9,021 bases of DNA from Candidatus Phaeomarinibacter sp. (GTDB taxonomy: Bacteria > Pseudomonadota > Alphaproteobacteria > CGMCC-115125), in contig JANQMQ010000468.1 of assembly GCA_028279995.1 (NCBI GenBank), positions 1 to 9,021 on the forward strand, written 5' to 3'. Both the position numbers and the translations under genes were made by a program. Below, piece after piece: positions 1 to 6,137 of this stretch. The notes under the pieces are model-generated. The model was not told where the DNA came from. It was given only the letters and a program-made list of their open reading frames with translations, and made no database searches. Each line of letters begins with the position of its first letter. Position 1 is the first letter of the stretch.

Positions 1-1233
1 AACCGGGTCGTCTGTGTTGACGAGCCTTTCCAGCATTCCCTCGCTTTTACGGGCCAAAGCCAATGCTTGACGCTGAGCATCAAGGGCGACGGCGTCAGCT
101 CGGGCTTGGCGCTGATCCCATAGGTCTTGCAGCATTTGGCGCACTAGAGCCAGCAAGGCAGGAGCAGGTGTCAGCCGATGAAGCAGCGCCCGGAAGTCGC
201 CCTCAACCTTCTCGCGGCGAATAGACTTGCGGTGCTGATCACAGCCTTTTGTCTGGCAGAGATAATAAGGGTACTTGGCACTGCGCCCCTTCGACCATCC
301 AGCGGTCATGGGTCGATCACAGGAGGCGCAGTTCACAATGCCGCGCATGGGAAAATCCACATGTAAATTGACTTGCGGACGTGCGTAGGCGCGCCCATCC
401 AGGCGATCTTGGATACGCTGAAAGGTTTCAACGCTGATCAGCGGTTCGTGCTTACCGGGATGCAGAAACAAGTTCCACTTCTTGACGGTGATTAGACCGG
501 CATAAAGAGGACGGCGCAGCAGATTGAAGGCCACATCGGTGGCCAGTCCGTGTTTCTTACCGTCGGTGAATGCCGGGAAGCCTTCAAGAAACCGCCTTAC
601 CTCAGCCACAGTGTGGAACCGGCCGGTGGCGAAACCTTCAAGGGCTTCTTTGACGATAGACGCCATCGGTTCGTCGGGCACAATCATCTTGCCGTGGCCC
701 TCGATCTTCTCAAACCGATACCCAAATGGAGGCCCAAATAGGTAATAGCCGTTTAGTGTCCGCGCATGCATGCGCGAGATGACTTGCTGCCGATTTTGCT
801 TGCGGTGAAACTCCGCATGAAGCGCCTGAATACCTTCAGAATACTGGCTGACCGGATCGTCCCCGAAGAGCATCTTTGGGCTCTCAAGGACCCCACCGGC
901 TTTCTCAATGGCTTCGCGCAAATTCAGGTGTGCGCGCATGTCACGAGCAAGACGTGAGATGTCATCAATAATGACAACAAACCGTTCTTCTCGCTTGTGC
1001 TTGCGCAAGTAAGCCAGCATCTCGCTCATGCCCGGACGTTTGGTCGCCTTGCCCGTAATATCATCTTTGAAGACTTCGGCCACTTCATAGCCGTTAAAGT
1101 CCGTATACTGACGGCATGCAGCCTCCTGGGACTCCTGTCCGTGTCCGTCGCGCACCTGTGATTTGGATGAGACGCGCACATAGATGACGGCGCGCTTTAG
1201 TCCGTGGTGGTCCTTCTCTGACAATCCGATCAT
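1..1233 (-). CDS. Large serine recombinase, C-terminus beyond left edge
   Basis: This is a DNA integrase/transposase of the large serine recombinase type, which cuts and rejoins DNA through a serine-DNA intermediate. 411 codons are open without a stop from ATG at 1233 to the window edge. The resolvase fold starts with YVRVSS at residues 18-23, where Arg20 and Ser22 are the expected catalytic residues; DDISRLARDMR (90-100) matches the conserved DRLxR region. A recombinase domain follows (about 160-290, with RPLYAGL at 241-247). A zinc ribbon comes next, with Cys302/Cys305 (CASC) and Cys326/Cys331. A charged, probably coiled-coil segment begins near 365. The start was chosen because it overlaps the stop of the upstream 91-aa gene (ATGA, 1233-1230), which implies translational coupling. 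The protein appears intact as far as it can be seen. It probably mobilises the island or element carrying this region; its attachment sites are not identified. Confidence 0.93.
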   Translation of the reverse strand, partial: MIGLSEKDHHGLKRAVIYVRVSSKSQVRDGHGQESQEAACRQYTDFNGYEVAEVFKDDITGKATKRPGMSEMLAYLRKHKREERFVVIIDDISRLARDMRAHLNLREAIEKAGGVLESPKMLFGDDPVSQYSEGIQALHAEFHRKQNRQQVISRMHARTLNGYYLFGPPFGYRFEKIEGHGKMIVPDEPMASIVKEALEGFATGRFHTVAEVRRFLEGFPAFTDGKKHGLATDVAFNLLRRPLYAGLITVKKWNLFLHPGKHEPLISVETFQRIQDRLDGRAYARPQVNLHVDFPMRGIVNCASCDRPMTAGWSKGRSAKYPYYLCQTKGCDQHRKSIRREKVEGDFRALLHRLTPAPALLALVRQMLQDLWDQRQARADAVALDAQRQALALARKSEGMLERLVNTDDPV

Positions 1234-1505
1234 GGCGACTCCTTCCCCGGCGGGGCAGCAATCGCAGCCGCGCGGGTAAATTCATTTGTTGTTGTTTTTG
1301 ATCCCTTCCATTTTAACCCATCTGATCCGGCATGTGCGGCGGCTCTGTCATTCTCACAGAGTTGTCCACATCCTTTTTCTTCCGCATCAAGTATGCCTGC
1401 CAGCAGCCCCCACAGCGTGTCAATCAAGGCACGCTTGTCATGATCGGACAGGTCAAACTCCGCCAGGTAGGGCAGATAACGCTCATAGGTATAACTCTGG
1501 GACAT
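1230..1505 (-). CDS. Small conserved protein coupled to the recombinase
   Basis: This gene encodes 91 aa from ATG at 1505. A GGAG ribosome binding site lies 8 nt upstream (complement of 1514-1517). An in-frame TTG two codons earlier (1511) is a weaker alternative start. The stop overlaps the recombinase ATG by four bases, so the two form an operon. Residues 1-45 look folded and helical (YERYLPYLAEFDLSDHDKRA and LIDTLWGLLAGILDAEEKG), and the rest is low-complexity and polar. I recall short ORFs of this kind directly upstream of large serine recombinases in alphaproteobacteria; their function is not established. A role as a recombination directionality or accessory factor is an inference from the operon alone. 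No catalytic motif or membrane segment is visible. Confidence 0.78.
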   Translation of the reverse strand: MSQSYTYERYLPYLAEFDLSDHDKRALIDTLWGLLAGILDAEEKGCGQLCENDRAAAHAGSDGLKWKGSKTTTNEFTRAAAIAAPPGKESP

Positions 1506-1767
1506 AGGCAAAGCTCCGCCCGGCGCAGGCAGGCGGATGCGGAAACGCGCCGTGCATGCAGCTCAGGCAATAAGAATTTTCTGATTGGAAAAACCTAGCC
1601 GTGCGGCGCGGAGCAACTGGGGGAAAGGGCACCCAGGCTCAAGCGCGAGAGCGCGAGAGCGCGAGAGCGCGAGAGCGCCATAACGCAGACGCACGAATAG
1701 GAATATAGGCCTATACCCTAGATCAAAATTCCTGCCCTGTCCAGTATTTATTCCGTACCCGGACGTT
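1506..1767. other. Intergenic region upstream of the recombinase operon
   Basis: No convincing gene is seen here. Besides the 8-mer array it holds a 12-bp perfect palindrome, TATAGGCCTATA, at 1704-1715, and AT-rich patches around 1565-1600 and 1720-1752. It must contain the promoter for the 91-aa gene/recombinase operon (minus strand) and the 3' untranslated end of the nuclease gene. I could not place -35/-10 boxes with confidence. The palindrome is a plausible operator or recombinase-binding site. Confidence 0.5.
1643..1678. repeat. Tandem 8-mer repeat, 4.5 copies
   Basis: Four perfect consecutive copies of GCGCGAGA are followed by a half copy (GCGC). The array lies in the intergenic region between the recombinase operon and the nuclease gene, about 140 bp upstream of the small gene's start. 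Such a short perfect array can vary in length by slippage. It could be a protein-binding array near a promoter or attachment site, but nothing in the sequence proves this. Confidence 0.9.
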
Positions 1768-2844
1768 CTACTTCCACTCTTTCCCGCTCAACGCCTCCGC
1801 GAGTTCTGCGATGGTGGGTTCGCCGTTGGTAAATAGGTGTGGAACGACACCTGGCGCGTCCTGAGCTGCGCTATCCAGTTCAAAATATCGATGTCCTCTA
1901 ATTCCGTACTTCGACACTTTGTTGAAACTGGTCTCAACAAACTCGTCCACGAGATAGTACCGAACTTCTGAGTTCATTAAGTCGTAATATGAATCGCTCG
2001 CCGCACTTCGAATGCGTTGCTCCTCGTCAGGAGTGAGTTCCGGCGCCTCATCGCCAGCGTCGGCCCAAGGCAAAGGATGCCGCTCAACAATGCGGATTGA
2101 TGTCTCGTTGACAATGGCGGTAACGACAGCTCTAAGCCGTCCAACATGGCCGACGCACTTGTCTTTATACAGTCCTAGATACTTGCAAAAGATCTTCGAA
2201 CGTTCTGGTTGGTCGTGATAGACAGCGTGCTCCACGTTCCGGTCGTAAGAATTTCTGCAAGGATTAATCAGCAGCATGTTTGTTGAGACGGGAACGAGTC
2301 GCTCGTGGACGATGAACGATCGGTACTCCGCAAGTATGGAAATCAGATCGACACGAAAATCTGCGGTTAGTGATTCCAGCAGATCAGCTATCTCAACAAA
2401 CGTAGTTGCCGAGAATGTAACACCGCGCTCGTTTCCAGCTAGGACAAGTCGTTGATGCATTTCAGCATCTATCCCGGTTGGTGTGATAGCGATTAGATAC
2501 CTATGCGTGGCAGAGTTCTTCTCCGACAGGGACCCTGCACCAGAAATCGACTGGAAATGGTTTATGATCTGTTGTTCATACAGGTCGTTCGGAAGCTTGG
2601 TTTCTATGTAAAGCTCAAAAGGCACCTGACGAATCAAGGCGTCTGGGACACTGACGGCGTCAGGCAATACAACTTGGTTGAAGAACGACAAACCAATCTC
2701 GAAGGGCTGGTCGGTTAAACTGGCAAGAAACCCACCCAGAATCTCTGGAGCCAGGCGATTGACCTGCGACAACAAGACCAAAGTCGCATTGGTCACCACG
2801 TTTTCACGCTGAACATAACTTGGAAACAGTGTTGCTGGCCTCAT
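1768..2844 (-). CDS. Probable PD-(D/E)XK nuclease with possible PUA/EVE-like C-terminal domain
   Basis: This 358-aa protein is of no family I can name. The N-terminal part fits a restriction-endonuclease fold: an early helix with Glu14, then PD at 67-68 and a strand ending E81-T-K83 (FELYIETK), giving D68-x12-E81-x-K83. The C-terminal half contains RSKIFCKYLGLYKDKCVGHVG around 215-235 and YYLVDEF near 300. This pattern resembles PUA/EVE-type barrels found next to nuclease domains, but that is a structural guess. There is no signal peptide or membrane span. The ATG at 2844 is preceded by GGAG and AAGG; the upstream 94-aa gene ends 62 bp before it on the same strand. The nuclease sits downstream of conjugation-type genes and upstream of the recombinase operon, a cargo position typical of defence genes. 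DNA cleavage, perhaps of modified or foreign DNA, is inferred only. Confidence 0.7.
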   Translation of the reverse strand: MRPATLFPSYVQRENVVTNATLVLLSQVNRLAPEILGGFLASLTDQPFEIGLSFFNQVVLPDAVSVPDALIRQVPFELYIETKLPNDLYEQQIINHFQSISGAGSLSEKNSATHRYLIAITPTGIDAEMHQRLVLAGNERGVTFSATTFVEIADLLESLTADFRVDLISILAEYRSFIVHERLVPVSTNMLLINPCRNSYDRNVEHAVYHDQPERSKIFCKYLGLYKDKCVGHVGRLRAVVTAIVNETSIRIVERHPLPWADAGDEAPELTPDEEQRIRSAASDSYYDLMNSEVRYYLVDEFVETSFNKVSKYGIRGHRYFELDSAAQDAPGVVPHLFTNGEPTIAELAEALSGKEWK

Positions 2845-2906
2845 CCTTGCCCGCTCCGGTTGGTGTCGAGTTGATGATGCCAGCGTAACTGAGTCTCGGG
2901 AAGCCG

Positions 2907-3191
2907 TTAGCAGCTCCGCCCGAAGTCCGCGCGTGCTTTCCCGTGTTTGGGTTTGAGCGCGAAGTCTGTTTCAAACCCTTCCTGGGCCGCGCCAAGGGTT
3001 TCACGCAGTTCTTTGATCCGTTCGGTATGACCCTCGAAGGCTTCGCGCTTGATCTGCGTTGTGAGTTCATCGCGCGGTAGCAGCTCCGGCTGCGGTGCGG
3101 GCCGCGGGGAGTCCCTTAGACGCTGAAGCAACTCCGCCCTGGTCTTGATCGTGGGATCAGGAGCCCGCACCGCATCATATGCGCGGCTCAC
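2907..3191 (-). CDS. Small charged protein in a conjugation-type operon
   Basis: This 94-aa ORF begins at GTG 3191, whose last two bases lie in the TGA stop of the preceding gene (GTGA overlap, 3191-3188), so it is translationally coupled to the 105-aa gene. The protein is charged and mainly helical, with a proline-rich stretch (RPAPQPELLP) at about 30-40 and a helix-rich middle from about 41 to 73. I do not recognise the family. The shared operon with the 105-aa gene and the TraG remnant suggests a transfer- or plasmid-accessory role. The C-terminus may be shortened or altered, because the reading context changes immediately downstream, where the nuclease cargo begins. Confidence 0.6.
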   Translation of the reverse strand: MSRAYDAVRAPDPTIKTRAELLQRLRDSPRPAPQPELLPRDELTTQIKREAFEGHTERIKELRETLGAAQEGFETDFALKPKHGKARADFGRSC

Positions 3192-3505
3192 CGGTCATGA
3201 TCTTGGCTGTCACGCTCCTGGCCTTTGTCCTGACTTTTGTCCGGTGCATTGCGCTTGGCATCGAGGCGGTCTTTCAGGGTGCGCAGTGTGATGCGGCCAT
3301 TGACCGGCGTGGCATCCAGCGCCACGTCAAAACCCTGACCGTCCTTATGCTGGAACGCCGAGCCAACGCGGTTGAAGTAAGTCTGACCTTCCGCGCCTTC
3401 GCGCACGGTATAGGCAATGTGGCTGGGGCGCTTGGCGCGTGGTGTTTCACCGGCTGCTTTCTCAAGCTTCGGGTTCGTGCCTTGCGGCGTGTCTTTCTCG
3501 CTCAT
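3188..3505 (-). CDS. Small conserved plasmid/conjugation-region protein
   Basis: The 105-aa product starts at ATG 3505, 18 bp after the stop of the TraG remnant. Its core, SHIAYTVREGAEG followed by YFNRVGSAFQHKDGQGFDV (residues 28-60) and ATPVNGRITLRTL, matches a compact beta-rich protein that I recall as a frequent hypothetical in alphaproteobacterial conjugative and plasmid regions. The N-terminal 25 residues and the C-terminal tail (KSQDKGQERDSQDHDR) are polar and probably disordered. The molecular function is not known. Its place directly behind traG and its overlap with the 94-aa gene support one co-transcribed unit. The ribosome binding site is weak, which fits re-initiation from the gene ahead. 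Confidence 0.8.
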   Translation of the reverse strand: MSEKDTPQGTNPKLEKAAGETPRAKRPSHIAYTVREGAEGQTYFNRVGSAFQHKDGQGFDVALDATPVNGRITLRTLKDRLDAKRNAPDKSQDKGQERDSQDHDR

Positions 3506-3523
3506 GGGCTGTGGTATCCGTTG

Positions 3524-4075
3524 CTATGTTTGAAGGGGGTAACCCTTCACAATTACCGCCCGGCCATGGCTGTATTGGGGGAAAGACGCCCAGCACGGGG
3601 GCACCAGCCCCTCGATCACCCGTGCCCATTTGTGGCCCAGCCGTGTCTTAATCCGCACCTTGTCGACGGGCGGGTGATAGGGGTTGGGCAGATAGCGCCC
3701 GGCATTCTCGCGCCGGTCGAAATAGGGATACTTGTTGGCCCGGATCGGATTGAGGCCAAGGCCCGAGATGAACAGGATTTGCTCATCCTCGCCCATGCGC
3801 AACACTTCGTCTGGGGTCATCAGCGGGCGGGCTTGTTTGGTGCGGTGCTGGGACGTGCGATCAAAATGCGCATAGTCATAGCCGGTGGCCGTGATGTCAT
3901 CGCCCAGCAGCGCCGCCTTGGCCGTGTTCCACTTCTCGCGTTTGGCCGCTTGCTGGTACTCAAACCCGTCATAGAGCAGGGTTTGTGTGCCCAGCATGTC
4001 CGAGACCATCTTGGCGGATACGTCGCACGCGGCAAGAATGAGATGGGCCAGGGGCCGCAGGGCAAAGCCAAACGT
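3524..4075 (-). pseudogene. traG: TraG/VirD4-type coupling protein, C-terminal remnant
   Basis: The last roughly 180 residues of this frame resemble the C-terminus of a conjugative type IV coupling protein. Visible segments include AKMVSDMLGTQTLLYDGF, ARPLMTPDEVLRMGEDEQIL, LFISGLGLNPIRANKYPY and AGRYLPNPYHPP. In the family this region is the end of the AAA+ motor that delivers relaxase-bound DNA to the secretion channel. The Walker A and B motifs and membrane anchor are absent: upstream of about 4075 the frame stays open to 4468 but only as the antisense of a different plus-strand protein. There is no proper start, so the gene is dead. The stop is at 3524-3526. The breakpoint is estimated from where TraG-like residues end and could be off by tens of bases. 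Confidence 0.82.
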
Positions 4076-4084
4076 ACCGAGCGC

Positions 4085-4615
4085 GACATACTCACCCAGA
4101 TTGCCATCGATCAGCTGGCGCAGATCGAGGCCGAGCTTGCCGGTCTCTATGACCAGCGCGACGACATCATGGACCGGCTGAATGATATCGATATCGCCAT
4201 GGCGCACCGCCAGCGGATTATGGAGCGCATGGCCGAGGGCGAAATGCCAGAGGTTGGCGAAGATGGTACGTTTAGAGATCAGGAACTCGAAGCCCTGGTC
4301 GCGGCGCATGAGCGCAAATCCGGCCACTCTGTTGACCGCTCTGACCCACAAGCCATTGCCGCAATTATCGCGGCGGATCAACAGCGCCTGACTCAAGATC
4401 GTGCCGAGGCCCGCGATGAACTCCGCGCCGTCAACGAGAAGATCGACGGGTTGGAGTCTGACCTGCATGATCTGCGCTCGGGCAGAGACCTTGACCGAGC
4501 CCCTAAAAATCAGGAGGCCGAAAATCGAGAAAGTATTCTCAATGCCTCAGACCGATCCGTGACACAGCGCGACGGCGATGGACCGCAAACGCGCTTTGAT
4601 CAATTCACATTCTGA
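4085..4615 (+). pseudogene. C-terminal fragment of a coiled-coil protein, N-terminus lost
   Basis: From about 4085 the plus strand encodes a clearly protein-like helical sequence of about 175 residues ending at TGA 4613-4615. It has long heptad-like stretches (QIAIDQLAQIEAELAGLYDQ, then RDDIMDRLNDIDIAMAHRQR, and later AEARDELRAVNEKIDGLESD) and a polar tail. The same frame is open further left to 3179, but that part is only the antisense of traG and its downstream genes. The natural N-terminus is therefore missing. In-frame ATGs at 4171 and 4198 have no good ribosome binding site. It could be the tail of a relaxase or another mobilisation protein, given the context, but no catalytic motif remains to prove that. 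Confidence 0.6.
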
Positions 4616-5071
4616 TTATTCTGCACTCGCGGCAATGCGTGAGCGAAAATCTCGTGTGAGCGCGAAGACTTCACCGCGATCAATAAATCGCTGATAGAAC
4701 GCGACGGGCTCTCCTGAAGTGCGGTGTTTAATCAACCGACCCAGGATCATCACATAGAATGCATCTTGCGGCACATCGGTGCCCGGTGCCGCGATCGCAG
4801 GAACCGCGGGTGCGTTCTTGCCGCGGCTCACCACACGGGCCGCTAAGCGCGCATCTTGCAAGCCAGGCCCGTAGAGATAGACGACCGTCTCCACCTTCGA
4901 AATCTCAATCGCCTCATCCAGCGTAAGCGGGCTCTCAAACCCCGGTGTGGTGCAGTCATACCCACGCGGCACATCGCACCCCGGCGCTCTGGCCGCACCG
5001 TCACCTGCATTGGAAATCTGTGGATAAAGGGCAGCCAAGCCCAAGAATAGGATTGAGTACAGGCAGTACAA
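4616..5071 (-). CDS. Predicted exported protein of unknown function, 5' end doubtful
   Basis: The frame encodes 151 aa with an N-terminal hydrophobic segment (LYSILFLGLAALYP) and a plausible signal peptidase site after SNA at 20-22. The mature part begins GDGAARAPGC and has two nearby cysteines (Cys32, Cys40) that could form a disulfide in the periplasm. I do not recognise the family. The only possible starts are TTG codons; the first (5071) has no ribosome binding site, a stop lies four codons upstream, and the signal peptide lacks the usual Lys/Arg at its N-terminus. The original start was therefore probably replaced when the 15-bp inverted repeat at 5068-5082 arrived. Its stop directly abuts the stop of the convergent plus-strand fragment. 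Confidence 0.55.
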   Translation of the reverse strand: MYCLYSILFLGLAALYPQISNAGDGAARAPGCDVPRGYDCTTPGFESPLTLDEAIEISKVETVVYLYGPGLQDARLAARVVSRGKNAPAVPAIAAPGTDVPQDAFYVMILGRLIKHRTSGEPVAFYQRFIDRGEVFALTRDFRSRIAASAE

Positions 5072-5215
5072 AAACGATGGTTATTGGACAAACCAGTAAC
5101 CGAAAGGCGTGAACATTATGTTTAACTTGGAAATGGCGGAAAGCGTCACTATTATTGAGCCACCACCTACAAAAGAGGCCCGCTATGCGTCCGCGACAAA
5201 AACCATCGTTTTTGT
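5068..5215. repeat. 15-bp inverted repeat pair around the resolvase upstream region
   Basis: ACAAAAACGATGGTT at 5068-5082 is matched exactly by its reverse complement at 5201-5215. The pair brackets about 118 bp directly upstream of the resolvase gene, close to the size and place expected for a resolvase res site. It could equally be a pair of operators for divergent promoters. Related partial motifs (GACAAACCAGT at about 5087) lie between the arms. Confidence 0.75.
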
Positions 5216-5234
5216 CGGCGGAGAAGCACTATGA
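5118..5234 (+). CDS. 38-codon leader ORF coupled to the resolvase
   Basis: ATG at 5118 opens a 38-aa frame (MFNLEMAESVTIIEPPPTKE, then a short tail ending VGGEAL) that closes with TGA at 5232-5234. The stop overlaps the resolvase ATG in an ATGA. GAAAGG about 10 nt upstream could serve as its ribosome binding site. Because it runs through the hairpin at 5194-5217, ribosomes reading it would melt the stem and expose the resolvase start. That makes a translational-coupling leader plausible even if the peptide itself has no role. I recognise no family, and the ORF could be chance. Confidence 0.4.
   Translation: MFNLEMAESVTIIEPPPTKEARYASATKTIVFVGGEAL
5194..5217. promoter_or_regulatory. Perfect 10-bp stem hairpin / likely resolvase subsite or operator
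   Basis: CGACAAAAAC (5194-5203) and GTTTTTGTCG (5208-5217) are perfect inverted arms around a 4-nt centre, CATC. The element ends 13 bp before the resolvase ATG and contains the right arm of the 15-bp repeat. A short dyad of about this length next to a serine resolvase gene is typical of a recombinase-binding subsite that also autoregulates the gene. That role is inferred from position and symmetry. Confidence 0.6.
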
Positions 5235-5824
5235 GCGTGTGGCCAGCTTTGACAGAGACCGGGCGGCGCATCGGCTACGCAAGGGTCTCAACACGTGATC
5301 AAAAACTGCGCATGCAGTTGGATGCATTGAATGCGGTCGCATGTGACAAAGTATTCTCCGACCCCGGAGTATCAGGTGCGACCAGGAATAGGACCGGTCT
5401 CAACAAGGCATTGAACATCCTTAAGCCCGGCGACGTGCTTGTGGTGTTCAAGCTGGACCGATTGGGGCGATCCGTTCTGCATCTGGCGGATTTGCTGGCG
5501 CGGTTTGAGCGAGAGGGGATTTACTTCTGTTCGCTATCCGAGGGCATCAACACCACCTCACCGCACGGACGCATGGTGTATCAGCTATTCAGCGTGTTTG
5601 CGGAGTTCCAGCGCGAGTTGATTGTAGAGAACACCATGGCCGGACTGGACGCGGCGCGGGCCCGTGGCAGCCAGCTTGGTCGCCCGCCGAAGCTCGCCCC
5701 ACGTGACGTCATGCATATCCATGAGTGTGTTTACCGGCACGGCCAGAACCTCGACGAGGTCGCCAAACGATATGAGGTGTCGACAAAAACTTGCATGAGG
5801 GCGTTTAAGCGGGTGGGTATCTAG
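5231..5824 (+). CDS. Serine resolvase/invertase (Tn3 resolvase family)
   Basis: This is a complete 197-aa small serine recombinase, the usual length for a transposon resolvase or DNA invertase, acting at short res or inversion sites. RIGYARVSTRDQ at 13-24 holds the catalytic Ser20 with Arg18. KLDRLGRS at 74-81 is the second active-site signature. AEFQRELIVENTMAGLDAAR (124-143) is the long E-helix, and GRPPKL at 150-155 leads into a C-terminal helix-turn-helix (about 156-195). ATG at 5231 has a purine-rich GGCGGAGAAG just upstream and overlaps the stop of the leader ORF. The dyads at 5068-5217 are its likely binding sites. No transposase is seen beside it, so it may be a remnant or a stand-alone resolution/inversion unit. 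It is not closely related to the large recombinase at the left edge. Confidence 0.95.
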   Translation: MSVWPALTETGRRIGYARVSTRDQKLRMQLDALNAVACDKVFSDPGVSGATRNRTGLNKALNILKPGDVLVVFKLDRLGRSVLHLADLLARFEREGIYFCSLSEGINTTSPHGRMVYQLFSVFAEFQRELIVENTMAGLDAARARGSQLGRPPKLAPRDVMHIHECVYRHGQNLDEVAKRYEVSTKTCMRAFKRVGI

Positions 5825-5917
5825 TTTTCTAGTGTTCGCTACGTCTGGCTCATGTCGGCCAAAAAGTTCGCTACCTACATGCAGACATGCCTTGATCTTA
5901 AACGCAACGAACAGTCT

Positions 5918-6115
5918 CTAGTGAAGCTCACAGGAAATTTGAGCTTCTGAGGTATCAACAATCTCTTCATGGAACAGTTCGTCGCCCAATTTGCTTCCAC
6001 CAACGGCGGTTGCACAAACGAGGAACACCGCTCCGAGCATTTTTAGACTTAAATTCAGTCCATCCCATGCACCATCAACTATATCTGAATCACTATTCCT
6101 TTTTTCTGTATTCAA
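5918..6115 (-). CDS. Small single-span membrane protein, partner of the TM-PLD-like gene
   Basis: The 65-aa product starts at TTG 6115, behind a very strong purine-rich ribosome binding site (GAGGAGGAG just upstream), which supports a real gene despite the rare start codon. Residues 1-20 are charged (MNTEKRNSDSDIVDGAWDG), a hydrophobic span lies at about 26-40 (KMLGAVFLVCATAVGG), and the tail is acidic. It begins 22 bp after the stop of the upstream membrane protein gene on the same strand and shares its AT-rich composition, so the two probably form an operon and were acquired together. No family is recognised. A role as membrane partner, inhibitor or toxin-like subunit of the larger protein is speculative. 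Confidence 0.65.
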   Translation of the reverse strand: MNTEKRNSDSDIVDGAWDGLNLSLKMLGAVFLVCATAVGGSKLGDELFHEEIVDTSEAQISCELH

Positions 6116-6137
6116 TACTCCTCCTCAAGCAGAAAAC

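Noticed and set aside
178..957. Several short plus-strand frames
   Set aside because: All are antisense shadows of the large serine recombinase.
1643..1678. Possible CRISPR array
   Set aside because: Pure head-to-tail 8-mer with no spacers.
3179..4085. Left two thirds of a long plus-strand open frame (to 4615) as a gene
   Set aside because: This part is the exact antisense of traG and two operon genes; only the part after about 4085 has protein-like composition.
4090..4468. N-terminal 125 codons of the minus-strand frame leading into TraG
   Set aside because: No TraG motor motifs; it is the antisense of the plus-strand coiled-coil fragment.
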